DNA from: Triangularia verruculosa
Taxonomy: Eukaryota > Ascomycota > Sordariomycetes > Sordariales > Podosporaceae
NCBI GenBank assembly: GCA_033296885.1
Contig: MU864066.1
Location: 1 to 42,767 of the forward strand
DNA: 42,767 nt
Reading direction: 5' to 3'
How positions within the stretch are numbered: position 1 is the stretch's first letter; each line of letters opens with the position of its first letter. Under the pieces are notes generated by a model. That model was not told the DNA's origin. It saw only the letters and a program-made list of their open reading frames with translations, and searched no databases. The position numbers were made by a program, and so were the translations under genes. This document shows positions 34,866 through 42,767 of the stretch, piece after piece.

Positions 34866-35627
34866 ATGGAACCCGATCTCTACCAGAATCGACTTCACAA
34901 ATTCTCGTGCAAACCTCCGGGGCATGACGCTACTCGACAACGCGAAAACCAGCGGCGACACCGGGCAAGAGTCAAAGGGCGGATCGCCGAGCTTGAAGCG
35001 TCGCTTCTGAGCGCCCAAAGCAGGCTTGACGATGCGCTAAAGCGGATTGAGAGCTTGACTGCCGAGGTTCAACGACTACAACATGCCCCCGGCTCAAGGT
35101 CGACCACGTCAATTCAGACAACTGCTCAACAGCAGCTGGTTCTTGAGCCAGCAACCTGCCTTGAACGTGGGGCTCTTAATAGGGCGGAGAGCGACGGGAT
35201 AACGGAGCAGTCGCTTTCTGCCCTCGATGCTTGCTCCCGGGCAGAGGCTATCCCCACTGTGTCCACTACCCTGTCTGGGGAAACAAGCGTGGTCACCTGG
35301 GAGCCGATCTTCCTTGCCACTCAAGAGCCGCGGAGCACCAGCCCGCAACCTTTAGCCAAACTGCCAGCAAACAGCCTATCTGCACCCAGCTTCGAGGATC
35401 AGAACAATGATTGCGCCTTCCTGCCACCTCCAAGTGTTGGCGAGTCAACAATTCCCTGCCGCGAAGCCTACTCAATCATCAAAGACCGTAACTCGCCGGA
35501 GTTCGACTTGTCCACTGCGACAGAGTGGTTAAAGCCAGGGTTTCGACAGGCCGTGGTTCCCGGCACTGGGTGCCGTGTCCAGACGCACATCTTGTTTGCC
35601 TTTGTTGACTACATCACCTCGATCTAA
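34866..35627 (+). CDS. bZIP transcription factor
   Basis: A single exon of 253 residues. The basic region RQRENQRRHRARVKGRIAEL, near residues 24-43, is a fungal bZIP DNA-contact motif (N-x-x-R-R-x-R). A leucine/hydrophobic heptad helix follows (LLSAQSRLDDALKRIESLTA). The middle is Ser/Thr/Pro-rich and probably an activation region. The C-terminus has a compact segment, FDLSTATEWLKPGFRQAVV to FAFVDYITSI, seen in many fungal bZIPs near metabolic clusters. It is nuclear by inference. The nearest genes are a BVMO (minus, ends 36110) and a rhodanese-like gene; control of these is plausible but unproven. A second, broken bZIP lies at 39676. Confidence 0.85.
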   Translation: MEPDLYQNRLHKFSCKPPGHDATRQRENQRRHRARVKGRIAELEASLLSAQSRLDDALKRIESLTAEVQRLQHAPGSRSTTSIQTTAQQQLVLEPATCLERGALNRAESDGITEQSLSALDACSRAEAIPTVSTTLSGETSVVTWEPIFLATQEPRSTSPQPLAKLPANSLSAPSFEDQNNDCAFLPPPSVGESTIPCREAYSIIKDRNSPEFDLSTATEWLKPGFRQAVVPGTGCRVQTHILFAFVDYITSI

Positions 35628-36109
35628 ACCTGGGTAGCAAGGTCGCTGAGAAGCGGCTTACGGTCTGCAGCGCTGACACACCGTACCGCCGACATTGGTT
35701 AATCCGGCTGACATCGCGGGGTTCAATCATCTTATCATCAGCCCCCCTATTCCCACTCCTTGCATTCTTGGGCTGCTAGAGCTGAGGGAAGCATTGTACC
35801 GCAGTCTATTTTGCGGCTTTTTTGGTTGACCTGGATGGATGGCGGTTTACAATCAGCTAGCTTGTTCCCAATTAGTTACTCCGACCTCAGCAACGGAGCC
35901 ACGCAACACAAGTACATGTCTTGCCTTGTCTAGCCGATCAAGAATGTCTGACAGCTGTTTATCTTCCTAACCTCCCATCTTTAACTACCGCATCGTGTTC
36001 AGTAACTAATACAGTGTTTGTTATTAGCTAGTTAGTCTTGATATAATTATAAGGGTAGCGTTGCATCAGAATGCCACGGGACAGGATTCCTAATCTTCAC
36101 ACCCACGGC
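35628..36109. other. Intergenic, convergent
   Basis: About 480 bp between the convergent bZIP and BVMO genes. Nothing coding was seen. A GGTTCAAT near 35719 resembles a B box but has no matching A box or arms. Confidence 0.45.
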
Positions 36110-37892
36110 TCAAAGGTCTTTCCTTTCTATTTCAAAGTCGCCCCAGCATACATTTCTCACACACCTTGACCACCAGAATGCTAACTGCGTCCCGGGCCAG
36201 ATGAGTGTGTTCCGTCCAGAACGGCTGTCAATGTACCAATTTCGTACGTTCGTCGTGTATATAAGGCCCTGCATCCTTGCCTGAATCCAGTCGTTGAAGA
36301 ACTTGTGCGCGCTTGGCATAACTTGGACCTTCACTCCTTTCGTCGCGGCGGATTCCTTCGCGAGGCGGCTGATTATTCGGAGGATGTACTCCACCGAGCA
36401 CTCGATACCTACAAGGGTTGAGTGGCCCGACGGGAGGGTATTTGGTCCGGTGAGGAAGAAGAGATTGGGGAACTCCGGCACACAGACGCTAGGAAGCTGT
36501 CAGCGTATTACTCAGTAATGACCTCATGTAGTTGTATAAACATACCCCATATAGGCTGACGCGAAACTCCCCCTCTGACGCCAAAGTTTGGGGAGTTCTG
36601 CTCCATTTTGCCCCCTGATTGTCATGGGAGTTAGGAGCTCCTGAGTCTTGAAGCCGTTGGCAAGGATGATCACGTCGGCTTGAAAGGTCTCGCCATCCTC
36701 AGCCTGGATCTCGCGTGGCCCGGCAACCGCCAGCGAGGGTGATCGCAGGAGCTTCACTCTTGGGTCATGGAGGGTGCTGAGGTAGCCGTGATCCAAAACC
36801 GGCCGCTTAGCTCCAAAGTCAAAATCCGGGATTAGGATGTCGTGATACTTCGAAGGCGCGGTCCGCCGCATGTAGTTCTCGAGGGACTTCTGCAGAGCCT
36901 TTCTGAGCATCTGTCCCATAGTGCTGGTCGTGAACGCCGTGAAGGCCAAGTCGAGCTTCGCAGCTAGCCAGCACCTCCACAGTCGGTTTGACGCTGGAAA
37001 TGAGCGGAACAGCCTGACCACGTTTCTCAGCGCGGGTGTCCTAAGAAGGAAAGATGAAGAGGCTCACCACTTCTGCCACGCGGGCACTGGACCATTGTCC
37101 TTGGGGGCAATCCAATGCGGGCTTTTCATGACCTGCACCAGGCTCCGAATTGACGCGTGCTTGACGAGATGGGGGACGAACTGGTTCGCCGAGCATCCAT
37201 TACCAACCACAACCACGTTCTTATCCTGAAAGTCGAACGAGTGGTCCCAATTAGCGCTGTGGAACATCCGGCCCCCAAAATCCTGAATGCCCCGGATGCC
37301 TTCTGCACCATTTGGCACATCGCAGAAGCCGACGGCCGTGATGAGAAACCGCGTATGCTTGACGTAGCTGCGGCCTGATTCCCGCTCAACGAAGTGGACG
37401 CGCCAGAGGAACTCGTCATCAAGCCACTCTGCCGCCGTGCACTCTTGGTTCAGATGAATATAACTAGAGTGGTCAAAACGAGACACCACGCTCTCAATGT
37501 AGGCGAGAATCTCGGGCTGCGATGCGTACACGTCTGACCATTCTGGGTTTAGAGCAAATGAATACGAGTAGAGCTGCCCATAATCTTGTCAATGAACTTG
37601 CTAAGAAGACCGGCGGAGGCAGGGCAAGCTGGCGTTGATTTCTGACCTGAGAGGGTATATCGCAGCTCAGATCTGGATATGTATTTTTCGCCCAGGTGCC
37701 TCCCACACGGTCCCCTTTTTCGAACACGGCGACGCTGGCGTTGGTCAGCTCTTTGCGAACCCGGGACAGGGCAGCAATGCCTAGTAAGATGACATGTGAG
37801 CACCGAGTCAGCGAAGATGTGATGATGAGGGAGGACGAACCTGAGAGGCCTGCTCCTATAATGATGATGTCCAACTCTTGAATTGAGTCCAT
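36110..37892 (-). CDS. Type I Baeyer-Villiger monooxygenase (flavin-dependent)
   Basis: Class B flavoprotein monooxygenase inserting oxygen next to a ketone (or into aldehydes), using FAD and NADPH. Five exons (37841-37892, 37647-37780, 37068-37573, 36546-37013, 36110-36488) give 512 residues, near family length. Motifs in order: IIIIGAGLSGIAAL (FAD), DRVGGTW, the BVMO fingerprint FGGRMFHSANWD (FxGxxxHxxxW/D), and VVVVGNGCSANQF (NADPH). Late motifs ILANGFKTQEL and FLTGPNTLPSGHST follow. Frame continuity fixed the acceptors: the intron after QKW must be 54 nt (a 27-nt alternative is too short), and the last acceptor is CCTAG before CGTCTG. Substrate unknown. Neighbouring bZIP and rhodanese genes suggest a metabolic or detoxification module. 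Confidence 0.9.
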
Positions 37893-38585
37893 ATCGACGG
37901 GATGGGTTGGCCTTGTCTCCTCCAGGAGTAATTAGCAAGGCGCTGTCTTCACTGTCTTCTTATAATCATAACCTTCAGGCGGCGGACGTCCCCCCCGACA
38001 CAACTATCAAGCCGCTGTTCCCTCCCGGCGTAATCTGTCGCTCGGGCTGGGGCCGCCCTGTGCCGAAATTGACGGGCTTGTCATTGTGCTTTCCGGGTAG
38101 CCCATGTGCTCGGCGGACAGCTGCGCCAGTGACAGATCGATCAGTTACTTAAATGGGTTTGGCTCGGCCTGGAAGGCAGCGGGGCAGATCTTGGCCAACC
38201 GTCCAATGCAACAAGGAAGAAAAAGTCCCCGTGCTGCTACGTCCAAAAAGGAAACTTTTCGATATGTCACTGTAACCCTGCCAACAAGGGGGTTGCCGAC
38301 AACGATCGAGCCCCTGACCGCAAGTCTCAGCAAGCCTGGGACTGGAGTCAAGACCGAAAACGGCAAACACTTACGGATGGAGGCAGGAGGCAATCCTCCC
38401 ACACACACACACAACACACCAACACAAGAATGAGTAGCTACACCCACCACACATACCCATCATGTCCATCACTAAGCAACAGTTATTTCCCCGTGCAAGA
38501 GACGGGGCGTAGACACGCGTGTGCGGCTGCAAAGGCCCATTTCTTTCGTGCTACCGAAGTTCAATGTCGGCGTGGGGAAGCCGGC
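37893..38585. promoter_or_regulatory. BVMO upstream region
   Basis: About 690 bp between two minus-strand genes; it should hold the BVMO promoter and the rhodanese 3' flank. A short CA-repeat (about 38400-38415) is present. No ORF is supported. Confidence 0.4.
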
Positions 38586-39341
38586 TCAGCTCTTCGACCA
38601 CACGGCCTCGTCATATTCGTCCATCCACTCCGTGTACTCCGGGCCCGCAGTCGCCCATCCCTTGATGCCATTCACCAGCACCAGGCTCTGCATGTCATCG
38701 TCGCCCTGATCCGAGAGGTAGTCGGAAAACCAGCCGGCGGCACGGGTGCCTCGGCCGCGCGAAGAAGCTGGAACCCCGCGTCAGCTAGTCGTGTGCTGTC
38801 AAGTGTGACTGGCGTCGTGGTATCATTCTGTAAAGGACGGAAGGGTGGGCCACATACAGCAGTACCAGATGACTTTTCGCACACTTGCTGCCTTCAGGAC
38901 GGAGTAAAGCGTCGGGATGGTCGGGTAAAGGCTCTGTGCTGGAAGGTTGATGGACCCGCGAATGGTGCCGCCCTGTTGATGATGTGTCAACACCTTCCGA
39001 CATCAGCAAGCGACTGGAGGTGGGGGTATTATTAGGTACGAGAAGGGGAAAATGTGCTGTACCTCATGATCGACACGACGAAGATCAACGAGCAAGAAAT
39101 CCCGTGTGCCACTGCTATTTTGATCCTCGCGCTGAGCTTTAAGCATGGCCAGCACTTCTTCGCGCTCTGTGCCGAGCGGTTCAGCCTTTCTTGGGGCTGG
39201 GTAGGCGGCGTGCCACGGCAATGTTGGCGCCACCGTCGTCGTGGGCTCGGCGGGCTGGAGTGCAGACATCTTCGCTGGACAGGCGCGAGAAAGAGAATGG
39301 AGTGTCCGTCTGAGAAAGGTTGGTGTCGGTACGAAGCTCAT
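38586..39341 (-). CDS. Rhodanese / Cdc25-Acr2-like protein (CX5R loop)
   Basis: Small single-domain rhodanese-fold protein of 191 residues. Exons 39063-39341, 38858-38972 and 38586-38767 are joined by two 90-nt introns. Domain signs: DFLLVDLRRVDHE, GTIRGSINLPAQSL, then WYCSSSRGRGTRAAGW. The loop C-S-S-S-R-G-R is CX5R, the length found in Cdc25 phosphatases and yeast-type arsenate reductase Acr2, whereas typical sulfurtransferases have one residue fewer. Activity could thus be arsenate reduction or phosphatase. GIKGWATAGPEYTEWMDEYD closes the fold. The start MSFVPTPTFLRRTLHSL looks mitochondrial; MSALQP at 39269 is an alternative cytosolic start. An in-frame ATG at 39413 is less likely. Confidence 0.85.
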
Positions 39342-39675
39342 GTTTGGAGCTTCTTCAGAGGTACACTCGCCTGGCTGTTTTGTGGCGCCGAGACTTAAAG
39401 GGGAGCATGTCACTCCCGATATATGATTGGTCCTCGACTTTTTTGACGCGGCTGTTGGCCGACCCCACGCCGTTGTCTCGACACCTTGTCGACCCCCGTC
39501 CCCAATCTTTCAGCTTTCAGTATGAAAGCGAACTAATCGGTAAGTGACTTCGAGCAACGTTAGCTTTCCGTAAGGCCCGGGCCAGACCGGAGGGCACCCT
39601 GCGCTTCACCTTTTACAAACATCAGCCCAAATCACGCGCTTTCAGACCCTGCCCGTCCTCTCTACACCAATCACA
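39342..39675. promoter_or_regulatory. Divergent promoter region
   Basis: 334 bp between the rhodanese gene start (leftward) and the bZIP relic (rightward). No specific site was recognised. Confidence 0.4.
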
Positions 39676-39977
39676 ATGGGCGAGAAGGTGAGAAAGGATT
39701 CCATTCATCCGGCACATTTACATACGCTTTCCACGAATACAATATTGATGCATATTAGAAGCCGCAAGATCCCTACACGATAGACACTTCTTCCGCCGCA
39801 GCGAGGATACGCAACAACCAGAGGCGGTAGAGAGCACGCCACCGCGAGTTCGTCGACGGGCTGAAAGCCAAAGTCCGCGAGTATAAGCGCCAAGGAGTCC
39901 AGGTTACGCTGGACACTTTGTCTCCCTTAACGCAGGCGGCGAGTAGCAACCGCCTGCGATTCGGCCGACACAGCTAA
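39676..39977 (+). pseudogene. bZIP relic with stop in basic region
   Basis: ATG at 39676 (MGEK), a GTGAGA intron (39688-39758), then an exon reading KPQDPYTIDTSSAAARIRNN and QRR up to TAG at 39828-39830. The frame continues past the stop as RARHREFVDGLKAKVREYKR to a TAA at 39975. NNQRR-x-RAR is a bZIP basic region, so the stop sits in the DNA-contact helix. A CAG-to-TAG change is the C-to-T type RIP makes. With no leucine-rich remainder it may also be truncated. It might survive only as a non-functional relic. Confidence 0.75.
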
Positions 39978-39985
39978 TCTCTTCC

Positions 39986-40620
39986 GTTATACTGGATGAC
40001 CAGGTTAAAGAATATCTCCTAAAAAACTTCCGCGACTTTCGTAGCCCGGCTTCTCGAAAGTAGCACCGCAGTCCATACAGGCAATGCTATCTGTTTCACG
40101 GACCTACCGGAACTGGAAAGACATCCTTAACTCTCGCTATCGCAAGGCATTTCGATCTAAATATTTATATCGTCTGCCTACCCGTCAACGGCAACGACCT
40201 GAAGACCTTATTCGCCCGGGTCTCCCCCCCCCCCGATCCATTATCGTCTTAGAGGATACCGAGAACGCCAATTCATAGCTACGCGAAGGAACCGCCTCTT
40301 CATCCGCGCTCCTCAATACTATCGACAATATAGGGGATAGCCATCTAATTATTATAATAATCCGCTATATCGAGCTCGTCGATAGCGCTCTAATAGAACC
40401 TAATCACGTAACTATAACAGCCGAATTCGGCTTCGCAGATAAAAAAATAATAGCAAAGCTTTTCCGTTTTACTTATTAAGACTATAAGGTAGCCGGCTTA
40501 CTAGTTGAGGAGTTCGCCGTAAAGATTCCGGAGCGGGAGTTTAGCCCGGTTAAGGTGATATTATTTTTCGCATTAAGATTCTAATCTCCGGAAGCCGCTA
40601 TTAATAGCGTAGAGAAGTAG
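39986..40620 (+). pseudogene. BCS1-like AAA ATPase relic
   Basis: Directly after the bZIP relic, the plus strand translates, with stops, as VILDDQVKEYLLKNF, then YLFHGPTGTGKTSLTLAIAR (Walker A), SIIVLEDTENA (Walker B-like), SSALLNTIDN, and VDSALIEPNHVTITAEFGFA. This order matches the AAA module of the BCS1 mitochondrial chaperone family, which fungi have in many copies. At least three stop codons break the frame, and an 11-base C run lies at 40224-40234. Degradation rises toward the AT-rich right side, so only this part escaped erasure. Confidence 0.75.
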
Positions 40621-41473
40621 TTAACGATAATTAAATATAAAAGGAAGAAGATAGGGTACCTATAAAAAGGCTAAAGGATACTTTTATTATAATCCTTAAC
40701 CTTATTATTAATTACGCCGTATAAGATATATACGTTTAACTAACGTTCTCTATAGTTTCAATTATTTTACTAATTTATATTTTTTATTAAATCCCGTATC
40801 TATATCCATAGGGATAGCGTCTCCTTTTACTTAAGAGGAAAGTCGCTTTTATATATAGTTCGCTATTACTATAGACTAACTATAAAATAAAACGGCTTAA
40901 TTATACTATCCCTAACCTGACTAATATCTCCCGTACTATGCTAAGTAAATACCCTTTAATTACTAAGGAACCTTAAACATTTAAAAGATAGCCTTTAAGT
41001 TGGTTTAACCTATATATATCCGTTAAAAGAAGGGTGTAAATATAAAGTAGAAAAGAAAGACGTACGGGCTTTAAGAGGCTAGGATTTACTTTAGAAAAAT
41101 ATATTAGTAGATATATAATAATTACCTTTTTAAATTAGGCCCGCTAGGTGGAAAAAATTATGTATATATATATATATAGGCGTATATATAGAGCTAGAAA
41201 CGACAATAAAAGAAAAAACTATAATTATAAAGTCCGGGACCGTAAATACCTTATCATATTAATAGCTTTGCTAAATAGATATATAGAGTATTAACTAATT
41301 ACTAATAATTATAATATTACTCTACGAGCCGTTTCTAAGACGGAATTTATAATAAGAGATCCTTACTTTTTTTAAAGCTAAAAATAACTTTAATAATTCG
41401 AATTAATTAGTTTAAGTAGCGGGAATTAGTATATATTTTCTTCGCTTACTATAATTGTTAAAATAGGTCCCCG
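40621..41473. other. AT-rich degraded repeat DNA
   Basis: Very AT-rich, stops in all frames, with TATATATA runs near 41165. No relic recognised beyond the end of the BCS1-like region. Confidence 0.55.
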
Positions 41474-42111
41474 TGTGGCCTAATTTACAGTGGATTGACT
41501 GCTGTAATACTACGCGGTGTTAGCTGTGGCCGAATACTGGATTTGGTTGAGTCAACCCCCCTGAGAGCTTACCCGGCAGTCATTGCCTACCCGGCACCCA
41601 GGGAAGGGCTCCACTCACTACCCTCAGGGCATTCAAAGGCTTGCATCCAAAGCCACAGTGGACCAAAATGGCCTATATTTTATATATAGGCTATTAAGGC
41701 CTATATATATGCCCTGTATAAGTTGTGGAATCCTAACCCTACGTTGACCCGCACTTTGGTAAGAGGGGGGGCCGTTTGGGTAGACTTTTGTATGGGCGTG
41801 AGTCGCTTTTTGCTCCCACCCACAGTAATCGGGGTCTCACAGGCCGTACTCTGGCCTATCTGCCCGCCCTGGGGTGCAAGGCCCCGCAGATCGGTCGGTG
41901 GGGATGTGGTAGAGGTCGAGTACGAACCCTACTACAGAGGATACAATTGGATTACAGAAGGCTAGCGCTATAAATATAGAAGGTTACCCACTAATTCTCT
42001 GTTATACAGCACCCACAAGGTGCTGTAGCCCCAGTACCCCAGCAGTGAGCTATAGGTATCGTGTGTGATAATTTCGCTGCACTACAAGCACTATAAGTGT
42101 GTACCGTTACA
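41474..42111 (-). mobile_element. LTR-like GC-normal island, unmutated
   Basis: A 638-bp GC-normal island inside AT-rich DNA. On the minus strand it would run TGTAACGG...GGCCACA, with TG/CA ends and a TATA-like TATATTTATAGCG. It contains a 9-bp perfect hairpin, TACAGCACC with GGTGCTGTA (42005-42027), and GGCCTATAT-type palindromes at about 41670-41710. No target duplication or internal region was found, so the boundaries are a guess. Confidence 0.3.
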
Positions 42112-42767
42112 GGGCCCTTAGGCCTGTATATGGGTCATACCTATTTAATAATAATTAGTTCTAATAAGAGCCGTTTTTAATATATTAGCTATTAAAAACG
42201 GCTTTTAAGGTAATAGGGATTATTATAAGGAACCGTTACTTAGCGAATTAAAAATTATCTAAATCGGGTAAGTCGTCGGTACCTTTAAAAACAACTCCCT
42301 TATACTCTAACTACTATAAATAGCATATATATTTCTGGTTCTAGATTACTAGGATATAGCCAGCTAGTTTTAACTTTGCCTAGGCTAGGACCCTATATAT
42401 GCTTCAACGTCGCTCTACGAATTGCAATAAAAGCCGAGACACTAGCCCGTTCCGTATATAAAGCTTTATATAATACCCTTATATTAGTCCCAGTATTCTG
42501 TTAATAGGAGTCTCAGTTATCTAACGCCCCCCCCTAAGAGGTAGTTATCCTGCAGATGTCCTCCAGATATAGGCGTAGATTTCTCTAAGGGGGAACGTCC
42601 TATAGAGGCACTTTCTGTACCGCAGTATAAAGCTGGTTATAGGGACGTCCTTTATTGCCGGGCTTAGGGCTATCTGTGACGAACCCCTGTACAGAACCTC
42701 TGAAAGGGATACTCGGTTGAAGGCTACTTCTGACAATTGGTTCGGTGCAGCTAAACAGTGCACAACA
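42112..42767. other. Repeat DNA at window edge, with hairpin
   Basis: Mixed AT-rich and GC-normal sequence. AGCCGTTTTTAAT (42169-42181) and ATTAAAAACGGCT (42191-42203) form a perfect 13-bp inverted repeat around nine bases. The rightmost 250 bp is GC-normal and may be the edge of another element, but no family was recognised. Confidence 0.45.

Noticed and set aside
35700..35735. Possible tRNA B box (GGTTCAAT)
   Set aside because: No A box, no pairing arms, no terminator at the right distance.
37041..37067. 27-nt intron in the BVMO gene
   Set aside because: Below workable intron length; a 54-nt intron ending at 37014 also keeps the frame.

Overview
The window reads as nuclear DNA of a filamentous ascomycete, most likely a Sordariomycete near Sordariales. 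This is inferred from short spliceosomal introns (about 50-90 nt, GTNNGN donors, CTRAC-type branch sites), an ascomycete laccase with a DSGI C-terminus, a mitochondrial GatB, and long AT-rich tracts that look like repeats mutated by RIP (repeat-induced point mutation).

Layout. 1-1600: AT-rich wasteland starting in a truncated LTR and ending in a short inverted-repeat element. 1941-12763: a normal gene block holding a GMC oxidoreductase, a protein with a 7-residue acidic repeat, a SET protein with a signal peptide, a nuclear-looking zinc-finger-like protein, and two tandem secreted six-cysteine paralogs with identical intron layout. 12764-21000: gene-poor, with a decayed kinase-TPR gene (14515-17596). 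21059-26097: laccase (with a possible uORF), an unknown protein, and GatB. 26430-33800: a Pol III/tRNA-like module, then RIP-degraded repeats: a DUF3435/FluG-type recombinase relic split by a solo LTR (5-bp target duplication visible), a second LTR copy, and a LINE reverse-transcriptase relic on the minus strand. 34866-39341: an island with a bZIP regulator, a type I Baeyer-Villiger monooxygenase and a CX5R rhodanese/arsenate-reductase-like protein. 39676-40620: relics of a second bZIP (stop codon inside the basic region) and a BCS1-like AAA ATPase. 40620-42767: AT-rich repeats and an LTR-like GC-normal island.

How it fits together. Housekeeping genes (GatB) and secreted or oxidative genes (laccase, GMC oxidoreductase, secreted proteins) sit between repeat blocks, the usual compartmented fungal arrangement. 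The bZIP/BVMO/rhodanese island is bounded by transposon relics on both sides and could be a small co-regulated detoxification or secondary-metabolism module; that link is inference. The most promising unusual items are the kinase-TPR pseudogene (NLR-like architecture, specific lesions visible), the two LTR termini identical over 95 bp beside an RIP-mutated copy, and the bZIP and BCS1-like relics. Gene structures were built by hand from splice signals and reading-frame continuity; no homology search was possible.
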